DNA of 64,000 nucleotides. Source: Gliomastix tumulicola (lineage: Eukaryota > Ascomycota > Sordariomycetes > Hypocreales > Bionectriaceae). The stretch spans positions 2,467,336 to 2,531,335 of the forward strand of contig BCHX01000006.1 of NCBI GenBank assembly GCA_001599755.1, read 5' to 3'. Positions 53,101 to 60,431 of this stretch are shown here, one piece after another. Under the pieces are notes generated by a model. That model did no database searches, was not told the DNA's origin, and worked only from the letters and a program-made list of their open reading frames with translations. A program made the translations under genes and the position numbers. Numbering within the stretch: the first letter of the stretch is position 1; every line of letters begins with the position of its first letter.

Positions 53101-56100
53101 GAGTCGAAGGTGAAAGACGCCAGCTGGATCACGCGTGACTCGTGGCTGATGTGCTGCTTCCCGCCGTTGATGATGGCGCTCGTGAGGAAGGCTCGGTGCT
53201 GGATCTGGACGCCTTTCGGTCGGCCGGTAGAGCCCGATGTGAAGACGGCGTAGGCAATGTCATAGGGGCCGACGACAGGCTCCTTGAATAAGCGTCCATC
53301 GATGGCGGCGTCGGCTCCGACTCTGAGCATCTCCAGCCCGAGATCAGAGGCTCGAGACCAGTATTGCTTCGATGCTATGACCAGACTGGCACGCGTGTCA
53401 CTGCAGATCTGCTTGAGTCGCGAGAGGGGCTGCCCTGGATCAACGAGGACAAAGGCGGCTCCAGCTTTTAGGATGGCAAGCAGCGCGACGACCGTCCACT
53501 TCGACTTCCCAGCGTGAATCAAGATGTACTGCCCAGGCTTGGCTCCCGTGAGCTGTACTTGCACAGCTAAAGCGCTCGCCAGGCTGTCGAGCTCGGCATA
53601 AGTGAGACTGCCATCCCAGGCGTCAACTGCCGGAGCACTGGGCAATGAGAGAGCACATCGAACTAGGAAGCCGTGTATGCAGCAATTGATGGCCTCGGGG
53701 ATATGATTATTCCACTGGCGAATGAGGTGTAGATCGAAAACACTCGCCTGTGCGAGATCACCCGCGGTCTGCTCGAGATCTCCCGTCACTCGCCCAACAT
53801 TCTGCGCAAACTGAGACAGTATCCTCATCATCAGGGCAGTCGGGATCAAGTCGCCGTCATGTTCGGCAACGAGGTAGACCGAGCCGTCGCTCAGTGTGGC
53901 TTCGAGTGTGATCAAGTAGTCGCCCACAACCTCCAATCCCGCTTCTTTAACCTTGTTCCCAAAGATAGTCGAGGAATCCTCGACCTCTCGCGGCTGGATA
54001 ATCAGTAGACTCTGAAAACGACAGGCAGAAGCAGCCCCAGCACCGAGAGACGCTATCTTCTGCAGACCTAGATGTTCAAAGGGGATGCTCTGGGCATTCT
54101 GCTCGTGGATCTTTCGCAAGAGATCCCGCGCGTTTCCGTCACGCGGGAGTGTGACTCTCAGCGGGATAGTGGCAAGCGTAGGTCCGAGGACATCCCCGAT
54201 GCCAGGCACGGGGACATTGCGACCAGACACAGTCGAGCCGAACACGACATCATCTGATCCACCATATTGGGAGAGTGTGAGAGCCCAGCTCAGCTGCAAG
54301 ACTGTGGCCACCGTCGTCTGCAGATCTTCCGGAAGCCGAATCCTGGCTATAGACTGCTCACTTGTCTGGATGTTTGTTGGGCGGTAGTTGGTGGATGGAA
54401 GGCCCGGAAAGTGCGTGCCAGAGAAACCATCAAGCCGCGTCCTCCAGAACCCTTTCATTTCCTCCTCGTTCAGCCGCGTCTGGTACTGAATGAAACGGTT
54501 GAATGGGAGTGACGAGGGCGTTGCGCCGTAGTAAGCCGCTTCCACATTGGCGAGTGTCTGGCGCAGAGACCAGCCGTCGCAAATGGCATGGTGAATGGTG
54601 TGGACCAAGAAACGAGCTCCGTCCTCCTTGACCAGTTTCAGTCGCAAAAGTGGCTGGCCGAGGCGCATTGGCTGTCTCGAGTCCGCTGTGATGGCCTCTT
54701 GCAGCGTGCTGCAATGCTCCCAGGTCACACCCTGCCGGACAACGACCTGGAGAGCTTGGTCCACACTGAGTTGGACAATTCTCGTGCGCAGAGCAGGGCT
54801 GCTCAGGATGACGGAATCCCAAGCTTTCTGAAGGCGAATAGAGTCGATAGCCCGAGGCAGTCGGTAAACGGTGCGGACGAGGTATGTATCGCCTTCACGT
54901 ATCATTGAACTCGCCATCATTGCTTCTTGAAGCGAGGTACAGGGGTAGATGTCCTCAATTTCCTCACTTGACAGCCCACCGGCCGCCTGGACCTGCTGGA
55001 GTGTACTTTGACGGTCTGAAACGAGACTAAAGGCCGGGACATCGTGGATATCGACATGGCTGTCGGTCAGCGAAGATATTCCGGCCGCCAGATCAGCCAG
55101 CGTGGGATGCTTGAACACTGCCTGAGCCGTCAGCTCAAAGCCCTCTTCTCTCGCAAGCCTGGTGAGCTCCATGGCCAGGAGCGAATCTCCGCCGAGATGG
55201 AAGAAGTTGTCATTCATCCCAGCTTCGACTCGTAGCACGGCGCGAACCAAATGAAGCAGAGTATGTTCCATCGGTGAAGCGGGTGGTCTTTTCTCTACTA
55301 TTCCTCTGGTGAACGACTCCAATTCCGCCCGAGTCAGCTTCTCGGCCTCGATGCGAAGTCTCCTCCTGTCTGCCTTGCCTGTCTTGGTGGCCGGCGAGGT
55401 CGCAAGCTCCACGATGAACGAGGGGACCATATAGCTAGGGAGAGTCTCCTTAAGTTCACGAAGCGCATCCTGCGCCTTGGACTGAAACTCTGCTCTGGGC
55501 TGGCTGAAGATGCCATCGTGCTTACTGTCACTGGCCGACAAAAGGACGAAGCCGACAAGCGTCCGAGCACCGTCCGCCGCATCCTTCGGTACGACGATTT
55601 CCGCAAGGGTCACTTGGGCCTCCTTGAAGACCCTGTGCAAGCCCTGCTCGACCTCGCCCATCTCCAGCCTCTGCCCGCGCAGCTTCGCCTGAGCATCGTT
55701 GCGTCCGAGGCAGCGCAACTCTCCGCCAGAGACGTACTGCACCAAGTCTCCTGTCCGGTACATCTTCCCCGTCGGTGTACCTGGCAATCTCTCGCGCCAT
55801 GCGGGACTCTCGATAAAGGACGCTCTGGTCTTGAGCTCGTCGTTGACGTAGCCTCTTCCCACGATGGGACCCTCGATGACAAGCTCACCGACAGCGCCGA
55901 CGGGCTGCAGCCGGTCGACATTGGTCGGATCCGTGACCCAGCAGTGTGCTCCGAAGCCCCTGCCTATGATGGTGGGATGGCCTTCATCCCCAGGTACGAA
56001 ATCGTGCGCAGAAGTGAAGACGGAGCATTCGCCGGGGCCATATCCATTGAGGAGACGACAATGACCCGCCCACGTCGTCACGTCACTGGAAGACGGCGGC

Positions 56101-57464
56101 TCGCCAATCAGGATGAGTGTATCCAGGTCGGGAACGTCTGAAGGCCGCAGGAATCGCGCCACTGTAGGCGTGAGGGTGAAGAAGTTTGCCCCCAGCTGCC
56201 TCACCGCCTGCGCGAGGTCCGATCTGCGCGCCTCCTCAGACGGAATACAGATGCAGGCGCCGACCATGAGAGGGGCGAGATGCTCCCAGATGCCCATGTC
56301 GAAGGCATGCGCGGCAAATTGAAGCACCCGGTGCTGGGGGCCAAGTTTGAAGAACTCAAGGATTGCCCGCTGCCCGGAGACAAAAGAGTAATGATTCACA
56401 ACGGCGCCTTTGGGGGTGCCAGTCGACCCTGACGTGAATGAGATGTAGGCCGCCGCGTTAGGATGATCGTCTGTCAAGTCTCCTCTTGTGGGCGAGTCCA
56501 GCAGGGACCCATTGATAGGGAGTACTCGAGGCCCGAGTTGAGCAGCCCTGTCACTCAGATGATTCGACGTGACGACCGTGTGCACGCCGGACTGCTGGCA
56601 CATCTGGCGTAAACGCTGCTCGGGAAACGACGGGTCGAGAAACACAAACGCGCCTCCCGCTCGCAAAATGGCCAGTGTCAGGACGGGCGTCCATTTCGAC
56701 TTGTCGAAGTAGATGCCGACAAACACATCTGCTTTTACCCCCAATGCGATCAGACGCAGGGCGATCTCCCGGGACAGGACTTCGACTTCTCCGTATGTAA
56801 AGTCTCCGTCGCAGGCACAGATGGCCGGTGCCTCGGGACATCTCCTGCAGTGCCAAATGATGGAGCAATGGACAGATTCCTCGACGATCTCGGGTTCATC
56901 GTTGTTCCACTCCGTCAGTTGCAGGATACTCTGCGGCGAGCAGCAGTCAATACTGCTGAGGTGCGAGGCCTTTGTGAGCTGGTCCACGACGAAGACAAGG
57001 GCGTCCAGAACCTGCAGGGCCTGGTCGGTGGCCAGCAAGGTCTGGGAGGAAAGATGTATCGTCCACTCATGAAGATCCACTCTCATGCATATGTCGGTGC
57101 CGCAGTTGTGGTCGCCCGTGCCGAATAATAAGGTCGTGTTTGCGTGAGCCTCGGTCGTAGTGCTGAGGTCCCAGGACTCGAGTTGGAGCAGCAGCTCCGA
57201 GACAGGCAGATCCTCAGACAAGTCGACACAGCAGATGCCGGTTTTGTCGCCATCCTGGCTGTGGAAACATGGCTGGTCCAGACTCGTGTACGCCTGCAGA
57301 ACAATGGCCCAGGCGATTTGAAATATCCGTGACGGATGGACGCCGACGCGGGAGCAGAAGGTATGAAGCTCCTCGCTCGTCTGCAGAAGAGGCACAGAGA
57401 TGCTAACAGCCTCTGATCCCCCCTCTGTCCTCAACACCGGGAACAGGCACACGCGTTGATCCAT
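44109..57464 (-). CDS. Tetramodular non-ribosomal peptide synthetase, (A-T-C)x4
   Basis: Intronless, 4451 aa. Domains by approximate residue: condensation-like remnant 1-210; A1 225-720, T1 735-800, C1 840-1240; A2 1275-1790, T2 1800-1860, C2 1895-2300; A3 2330-2830, T3 2855-2920, C3 2955-3370; A4 3400-3900, T4 3920-3980, C4 4025-4440. All four A domains have FTSGSTGxPKG, Y[KR]TGDLV and TGKxDRR; all four T domains have the GGDS serine. C1 and C2 have HHxxxDG (HHAICDG, HHALYDG), C3 has HHALYDA, C4 has SHAQFDG, as in fungal terminal C domains that release or cyclise peptides. There is no epimerase, methyltransferase, thioesterase or reductase domain. The start MDQRVCLFPVL at 57464 is chosen over in-frame ATGs at 57545 and 57581 that fall in microsatellite-derived sequence. 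A four-residue, probably cyclic peptide is inferred; product unknown. Confidence 0.9.
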   Translation of the reverse strand: MDQRVCLFPVLRTEGGSEAVSISVPLLQTSEELHTFCSRVGVHPSRIFQIAWAIVLQAYTSLDQPCFHSQDGDKTGICCVDLSEDLPVSELLLQLESWDLSTTTEAHANTTLLFGTGDHNCGTDICMRVDLHEWTIHLSSQTLLATDQALQVLDALVFVVDQLTKASHLSSIDCCSPQSILQLTEWNNDEPEIVEESVHCSIIWHCRRCPEAPAICACDGDFTYGEVEVLSREIALRLIALGVKADVFVGIYFDKSKWTPVLTLAILRAGGAFVFLDPSFPEQRLRQMCQQSGVHTVVTSNHLSDRAAQLGPRVLPINGSLLDSPTRGDLTDDHPNAAAYISFTSGSTGTPKGAVVNHYSFVSGQRAILEFFKLGPQHRVLQFAAHAFDMGIWEHLAPLMVGACICIPSEEARRSDLAQAVRQLGANFFTLTPTVARFLRPSDVPDLDTLILIGEPPSSSDVTTWAGHCRLLNGYGPGECSVFTSAHDFVPGDEGHPTIIGRGFGAHCWVTDPTNVDRLQPVGAVGELVIEGPIVGRGYVNDELKTRASFIESPAWRERLPGTPTGKMYRTGDLVQYVSGGELRCLGRNDAQAKLRGQRLEMGEVEQGLHRVFKEAQVTLAEIVVPKDAADGARTLVGFVLLSASDSKHDGIFSQPRAEFQSKAQDALRELKETLPSYMVPSFIVELATSPATKTGKADRRRLRIEAEKLTRAELESFTRGIVEKRPPASPMEHTLLHLVRAVLRVEAGMNDNFFHLGGDSLLAMELTRLAREEGFELTAQAVFKHPTLADLAAGISSLTDSHVDIHDVPAFSLVSDRQSTLQQVQAAGGLSSEEIEDIYPCTSLQEAMMASSMIREGDTYLVRTVYRLPRAIDSIRLQKAWDSVILSSPALRTRIVQLSVDQALQVVVRQGVTWEHCSTLQEAITADSRQPMRLGQPLLRLKLVKEDGARFLVHTIHHAICDGWSLRQTLANVEAAYYGATPSSLPFNRFIQYQTRLNEEEMKGFWRTRLDGFSGTHFPGLPSTNYRPTNIQTSEQSIARIRLPEDLQTTVATVLQLSWALTLSQYGGSDDVVFGSTVSGRNVPVPGIGDVLGPTLATIPLRVTLPRDGNARDLLRKIHEQNAQSIPFEHLGLQKIASLGAGAASACRFQSLLIIQPREVEDSSTIFGNKVKEAGLEVVGDYLITLEATLSDGSVYLVAEHDGDLIPTALMMRILSQFAQNVGRVTGDLEQTAGDLAQASVFDLHLIRQWNNHIPEAINCCIHGFLVRCALSLPSAPAVDAWDGSLTYAELDSLASALAVQVQLTGAKPGQYILIHAGKSKWTVVALLAILKAGAAFVLVDPGQPLSRLKQICSDTRASLVIASKQYWSRASDLGLEMLRVGADAAIDGRLFKEPVVGPYDIAYAVFTSGSTGRPKGVQIQHRAFLTSAIINGGKQHISHESRVIQLASFTFDSAIAEILYTLVHGGCVCIPSELESRNNLEKTMNDYKATWATLTPSLARALDPSKLTTLKNLALGGEAVTKVDVDMWADHLQLGNGYGPSESSVDAVVQPVVRPGCDPSNIGRSYAGATWIVDPQDHERLVPIGAVGELLLEGPTLALGYLNDPEKTEASFIAVPRWLVELGRGGRLYKTGDLVQYDPSMDGSIRYLGRKDNQVKIRGQRIELAEVEHHLQECIPAAKAIIAEVVTLSDGTEPLLAAFVLLEEDATTLSEGILASPRGSAWATVESAELLLRDRVPNYMIPALFLPLSRVPVNANGKTDRRLLREEVSRRTRRELRSFSTSSSSSSRPKRSPQTEGEVVLCQSLSKLLKIPASDLGLEDNFFHIGGDSIIAMKLVALLREAEYAVSVAEIFTNPRLSDLARLLVRTTATETPSVPPFSLIKGRDASIIAAAEQCGVDAALIEDIYPATPMQEALLASSLKREGAYVADLRLNVGKGVDVDRLVNAWNAVHQANVILRTRFILGPEDQVLQIVLRDALWWSSKEDDASINVDYGQRFVKLRLTQRGDIQLQIHHALYDGASLSYLFEQVAAAYRGASLRPSLFNGFVESLSKQSRDQYSKFWRDEFRDADMAMFPTQQRPKPSQLPRQTATETFPLADILDSNFTLPTIIYLASAVVFGHYTMSHDVVYGLTLAGRNDMDMTNVGPTVTTVPFRVTIDAEKSVSDNLAEVRDHLLRVGPYEQTGLQNISAISADTAAACDFNCHVVVQPAEETRTDMPFSEAQMPDQYANFASYPLVLIYDLSTDRKNIRMTANADHLYMTEKDIARLLRQLHHVVDQMTQDHSVPLSDLKVISPNDISDISRLNHIVPAPVDRLLHEIVFEQCSLHPDKIAISSWDGSLTYAALRESCAKLAAHLTTLAVALQDIVVVCMEKSCWTIVTILAVLEAGSACAVVDSSHPPERIQEIINQTGSKRAVVSPATQHIITTVSKTVVSPESIKSMRTPPSGRQAHASPQDAALVFFTSGSTGKPKGMVLEHRAIATSLRHLQDRLYRTEDLRVLHFVSYAFDIAMLEVFQALTNGGCLCIPSETDRTTGLVEFIQREQVSFAAIAASAARLFRHPSEVPSLKMLMVGGEPLAPSDVALWSGSLRLIHGYAPAECSFVCAGSELSSAQWTPGTIGPALTSCCWVADPSDTEKLVAWGAVGELLVEGHVLARGYLDQKQTDASFIPGPAWLTGVRGTIETRLYRTGDLVHYTPEGEIRFVGRKDSQVKLRGQRIELGEVESQIQGLLPAGSTVVAGVVTNKKGIQQLFAFIHLVGESSAERSQDLPVFVESTEDDSFIRLCTKLTSRLSAALPRYMVPDEYLQLNYIPETGTGKIDRRRLVKLASTAVAEKNTLRGRSRMPPSTCAEKALAGLWAQELGCAVEELSASDSFFHVGGDSIHAMKLAAAARKHGMHLTVPDIFTSPLLKDMALVSSRATNGVKEAVREISPFSLLDQPTRATVVTAAAQQCGVRADLVEDIYPCTPFQEGLISQSVRRGAGSFVGSFRFRLPSIDLQRFQEAWRATAQANPILRTRFIQAGSALLQAVIGETCDLKIVNEPECLSSDSAALGFGQELAHPCIIKIDSGYDFLLVMHHALYDAWSLDLILDQVASAYQALPASPPSPYNRFVHHVLQQTESSEKYWTNQLAGSPGIKFPRLSSNNYEPVTDSVVLSQVQLKPAHGVTGAVILELAWALVLSQLTDTSDVVFGLILSGRNADIDGIESIVGPSVTTVPMRFKLDRDQPLSTELRRLQSQLGEIVAHEQFGLRNIKALGGDAEAACSFQNLLLIQPATAATKRSHLWGNAVEQPRNAGDFSTYALEVTCETSEASASITIDFDSSVLEPRQAQRILNQYVHAIEQAQASGDLSVSQLDLLDESSRQEIIDWNAILPERVDRCVHDGISEKCAEMPDAQAVCAWDGDFTYREIDELSFKLAIRLQKMGVGPEVFVPVLAEKSRWVAIAVLGVVRAGGAIILLDPGVPFERLKTICLTVGAEMIVVNSHSCMEIAQKLVSKVVDIRDLPTHQMNGVTDIVPSVTPQNALYAIFTSGSTGKPKGIVTEHAAFYTSGLEQQRPLRINAETRTLQFASHMFDVSVADYLWTFLAGGCVCVPSNDMLKDDLKGAINQLGVNRADLTPSVARVLKPSDIPTVKTILLGGEPMSQHDIETWAGKVELVNGYGPSECSVCCVLADVDLGSDPSNIGHAYGIAPWIVDKDDHDRLVPIGGIGELVLEGPPLARGYLGDAGKAAASFLKQAPLWLSDLRPQSRLYKTGDLVQYNPDGTIRYIGRKDTQVKIRGQRVELGEIEQQIRQSRASFRDVVVELLSVGSQSTDKLLAAFVHAEKRQRSATVPALFSAANPQIREEFKAIVSQLQTILPSYMVPALFIPLNFLPLSPTGKADRRRLVEEAKALSLAEIEGYKPALVEKRPPITAGERQLRAVVAEVLRRDPKDIGMDDDFFRLGGDSIIALHFVERARQAGFSFRVTTVFKTPRLSELALYVSDTTNGHTNGHVNGHTNGHKPNPFEKFGLPSKIEMSKLRQWPSSKITDILPVSQSTERYLLVPPEYWIVNFEGPVDLGRLGLACVSLVQRHGVLRSVFSKHEGQYCQIILEDMDADIMVHETSLAVFDFVDRHRRNDKIPVPSLDVPITQFMYVRNDTGEQALVVRLSHAQFDGYCLHTLWNDLKALYEGSEQLPPHTDYADHMKQWAVSQTDQAFAYWRNTLQGSNIVKIDNTAFSKGHANGTLTNGTKRGRGNFVSVTTCAKFQAKPSHMITMATVVKTAWACTLAQLTGQKDVVFTQAVNGRSTADVSKNVVGLCLNFSPVRVQLESPQTALDLMRTVQQQHQESLEYELLDFRDIVKQSTSWADGTTHQSMLVHQNIEPDLPFDFGEARAQVTCSYHWEHPPDDILIESKPLEDRDGLQLTLDTTTGTLSQDNAERVLGELRKWVEALVENPEGQVSEGIV
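45448..45500 (-). repeat. 12-bp coding repeats (Asn-Gly-His-Thr/Val) in T4-C4 linker
   Basis: Four tandem 12-bp units in the NRPS between the last carrier domain and the terminal C domain, encoding NGHT, NGHV, NGHT, NGHK. It is a hydrophilic flexible linker and a likely site of length variation. Confidence 0.85.
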
Positions 57465-57490
57465 GTCTTTGGGCGATAAAGGTGCAGAGA

Positions 57491-57508
57491 CAGACAGACA
57501 GACAGACG
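57491..57508. repeat. (CAGA)n microsatellite in NRPS leader
   Basis: Four and a half CAGA units, 27 bp upstream of the NRPS start codon on the minus strand. Confidence 0.85.
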
Positions 57509-57569
57509 GAGGAGAAGGATGAGCTGTCGTACAGCGTGCATACATACATAGACATCCGCAGCACCGGGT

Positions 57570-57591
57570 CCATCCATCCATCCATCCATCC
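57570..57591. repeat. (CCAT)n microsatellite in NRPS leader
   Basis: Five CCAT units. On the minus strand they read GATG repeatedly and so create several upstream ATGs, one of which (57581) is in frame with the NRPS. Confidence 0.85.
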
Positions 57592-57806
57592 TTCCTCTTC
57601 CCCCTTTGCCCTTCGACGCGTACAAGACACTGTTTCACCCGCCCGTGGAAATCACACAATCACACCGCCTCCGCCCTCAGCTGTTCGCCATTCCGAGTCA
57701 CCGTCGTCATGGCGCCCGCCACCTGAGCTAGGGAGCGCCTAGCACCCGTCTAGGGCTCTGGAAGAGGCCTTCAGCTCCCCACTGGAGGGCGATCCAGGGG
57801 CGGATC

Positions 57807-57821
57807 GGGCCTCGTCGGCCC
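57807..57821. promoter_or_regulatory. Inverted repeat GGGCC-N5-GGCCC
   Basis: Perfect 5-bp inverted repeat with a 5-nt spacer between the divergent NRPS and SET genes. Dyads of this size are typical binding sites of fungal Zn2Cys6 dimers, although a CGG core is not strictly present. Operator role is inferred from position only. Confidence 0.35.
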
Positions 57822-58033
57822 ACTAAGAATTGCCCGGCTGGGGGCATGGCACCGGTGATAGGCTGCTAGCGCTGGGGGGGCGTTCCAGGGGGCTCAGGTA
57901 TGCTTTGGGCTCAGCTGGCTCGGGGTGGTATAGCGTGGACGAATGCCGCGGTGTCAGGCTTGGTTATGCCGTGTGTCTCACGTCCCACTGCGTCTCTCTG
58001 AGGCCACCGAGGTCTTGTGCAGAGGCTTGCTGG

Positions 58034-58039
58034 TATAAG
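58034..58039 (+). promoter_or_regulatory. TATA-like box (TATAAG) of SET gene
   Basis: TATAAG 85 bp before the ATG at 58119. Confidence 0.4.
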
Positions 58040-58118
58040 AGCGATACCCTCCTCTTCAGACAGACAGGCAGAGTAGCTGTTGAACAGCATCCTCATCTCT
58101 TACCTTTAATCCTCAACC

Positions 58119-58691
58119 ATGTCCGAATTCACTCCCACGTGGCAGCAGCCCAGCCACCCGGACCGCCTCGAGGTCGTCCCCGGCGACAGGCCCTACAGCT
58201 CGTCCGCCCGCTCCCTCATCTCCCTCCCACCAGGCGCCCTCTTCGCCCGCATCACGACGGCCACGCCCGCCCCAGCCGACACGTACACCTCTGTCGGCGA
58301 CGGCGTCGACTCGCGCATCGAGCTCAACTCGGACCTCGTCTACTGCAACCACTCGTGCGACCCGTCCCTCGTCTTCGACATGGCCCTCATGGAGGTCCGC
58401 GTCGCCGACGGCCGCCCGCTCCGCGCCGGAGACGCCCTCACCTTCTTCTACCCGAGCTCCGAGTGGGCCATGGTGCAGCCCTTCCGGTGCGAGTGCGGGG
58501 CCGGCGAGGGCCGCTGCCTGGGCTGGATCGCGGGTGCGTCGCAGCTGGAAGTTGCCGTGCTGGGGAGGTACTGGCTCAACTATCATGTCCAGGAGCAGCT
58601 GGGGCAGAAGATCTATGAGGGATCGAACGTTAAGCAGCAGATGAGGGACGCCATTACCGAAGGGTCGAATCAGGAGAGTGTGCGAGGGTAA
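58119..58691 (+). CDS. Small SET/post-SET domain protein
   Basis: Intronless 190-aa protein. The C-terminal part of a SET domain is clear: LVYCNHSCDPSLVFD supplies the NHxC pseudoknot motif, and ALTFFYPSSEWAMVQPFRC ends the fold, followed by a post-SET zinc motif CECGAGEGRCLGW. The usual pre-SET and inserted SET-I parts are short, so it is a compact SET protein like those found in many ascomycete genomes, often near secondary-metabolite genes (general knowledge). Possible role: lysine methylation of histone or another protein; the substrate is unknown and activity is not proven. The C-terminal helix-rich tail (QEQLGQKIYEGSNVKQQMRD) is unassigned. Divergent from the NRPS, with which it likely shares a promoter. 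Confidence 0.82.
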   Translation: MSEFTPTWQQPSHPDRLEVVPGDRPYSSSARSLISLPPGALFARITTATPAPADTYTSVGDGVDSRIELNSDLVYCNHSCDPSLVFDMALMEVRVADGRPLRAGDALTFFYPSSEWAMVQPFRCECGAGEGRCLGWIAGASQLEVAVLGRYWLNYHVQEQLGQKIYEGSNVKQQMRDAITEGSNQESVRG

Positions 58692-58831
58692 AATGTGTAT
58701 CATGTATGTATAGATGGCGCGTTATGAACAAGCGTATAGACGAGAGGGGAAATGAAAACATGATCCGTCGGTTGACGATTACATGAGATCATGACCACTC
58801 AACATATATCCAAATGACGTACCTACACCTC

Positions 58832-60431
58832 TCACAAGTCTACTTCCCGCCGGCAGATAGCAATCTTGAAGTCCCTGGGCCTCACAAACCAGTAGCCCTC
58901 TATCCGCCACGGGTTCTCGGGGTCGACAAGCTGGAAGTCGAAGTCTCTCACAAGTCGGGGCAGCAGCTTCGTGATCTCAAGCAGAGAAATGTTCTTCCCG
59001 ATGCATGACCTCGATCCCATGCCAAACTAGGATACGTTAGAGCGGCGCACATCGGCCAGAGGGAAGTTGGGTTCATTCACTCACGGCCGTGAAGTGTCGG
59101 TTCATCACCGCAAGTTTGGTCGTATCCTCCGTGAGCCACCGCTCCGGACGGAACTCCTCCGCATCGGCGCCCCAGATCTGAGGGTTTCGATGCTCGACCC
59201 ACGAGTTGATGCCCACGACGGTCTGCACATGTTAGTCAGCGGCTCTCCGAGTCGAGGATTCGGGGTGAGAGGTGCAACATACTCCCTCTGGAAAGAACTG
59301 CCCGCAAATGTCCACGCCTCCCTCAGGGACGACCCGCTCCATCGGAAGGCCACCTGCTGGATGCATGCGCATCGCCTCCTTGATAACAGCCTGAAGATAC
59401 GGCATCTGCTGAGCCTCCTGGAACACCGGCACCGCCGACAGCTGCCCCCGTCCCTGGAAGTCTGCAATCTCGTCACGCAGCTTCGCCAGGCGCTTCTCGT
59501 CCCTGAGGAGATAGTACACGATGGCGGATATGCTGAGGCTCGTCGTGTCGGATCCCGCCACCATGTTGGAGACACAACCGGCCAGGACATGGAAGCCGGT
59601 GAAGGTGTCCGGGCTCGCGGCGTTCTTGGCAGCGAACTTGGACAGCATGCTCTCGGACTCGGTGCCGGCAATCTCGCCCTTCTCGGCGGACGCATCGTGA
59701 GCGGCCATGCTGCGCTTCGTGAAATCGACGATATAGTGCCGGCCAGCGCCCTTCGCGCCGGCAAGGAAGTTGCGTATCGGGACCAGGTACGGGTGCAGGT
59801 AGGAGTATATCCCAGCCAGCGTCGCGTACACCAAGTGATTGTCCAGCGCTTCCATGACACCGCCGACATCGCTCATATGGTCGAGAAACCCAAGCCGCTC
59901 GGCATACGTGATCTTGCCGATGACGTCGAACGCGAAGCACTGCAGCCAGTGACTCATGTCAACCGGCTCACCGCCGCTCCGCCCCTCGAGCTGCCGCACG
60001 AAGAGATCCGCGCATTCGTCGACGTACGACTCGTACTGCACGAGCGTCGACATGGAGTACGCGCTCTGGTAGGCGCGCTTGTTCTCCGCGTGCCGCCGCA
60101 CCGAGCGGTCCGCGAAGAGCGTCCACTGCTTGGGATGGGACCACGTGTCGTACCACGCCGACTTGGCCAGCCCGGCGCCGGGCCCATAGATGGCCTTGAT
60201 GGCGTCCGGGTGGTTGAAGCTGTAGCGGTTCAGCCCATACCGGACGATGGGGCCGTACTTGGAGTGAAGCCGGCGGTTCTCGACATAGAAGTCGCCGCGG
60301 CTCACTCTGGACAGATACCAGAGGTCGGTGAAGCGGGCGAGGAAAGGGCCGGGCACCCTTCGGAGGGGATTCCGGAGAAAGCTCACGCCCACGCAGGCGA
60401 GGAGCACAATGAGGATCAGATAATAATGCAT
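58832..60431 (-). CDS. Cytochrome P450 monooxygenase of the NRPS cluster
   Basis: Microsomal P450 of 493 aa; CDS complement(58832-59026, 59085-59222, 59283-60431). Introns are 60 nt (GTATGT..GTGCAG) and 58 nt (GTGAGT..CCTAG), both in phase 0. The N-terminal anchor is MHYYLILIVLLACVGVSF, followed by the proline-rich hinge RRVPGPFLARF. The I-helix oxygen-activation motif is AGSDTTS, the K-helix ExxR is in VIKEAMRMHP, the PERF-type block is FRPERW, and the heme-binding loop FGMGSRSCIGKNI carries the Cys ligand. All essential residues are present. An upstream in-frame ATG at 60491 would add 20 residues before the membrane anchor and is not preferred. Pattern is like CYPs of benzoate-hydroxylase/pisatin-demethylase type. 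It probably oxidises the NRPS product; this is inferred from the neighbourhood. Confidence 0.92.

Larger units (their letters stand above)
57465..58118. other. Divergent promoter of NRPS and SET-domain gene
   Basis: 654 bp between two start codons. On the NRPS side there are two tetranucleotide microsatellites in the leader. In the middle is a perfect inverted repeat at 57807-57821, and on the SET side a TATAAG at 58034-58039. The layout suggests joint regulation of the two genes. Confidence 0.55.

Noticed and set aside
57465..57659. 65-residue N-terminal extension of the NRPS
   Set aside because: Low-complexity, Cys/Trp-rich residues coded mostly by tetranucleotide repeats; starts at TTG. 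MDQRV at 57464 fits better.
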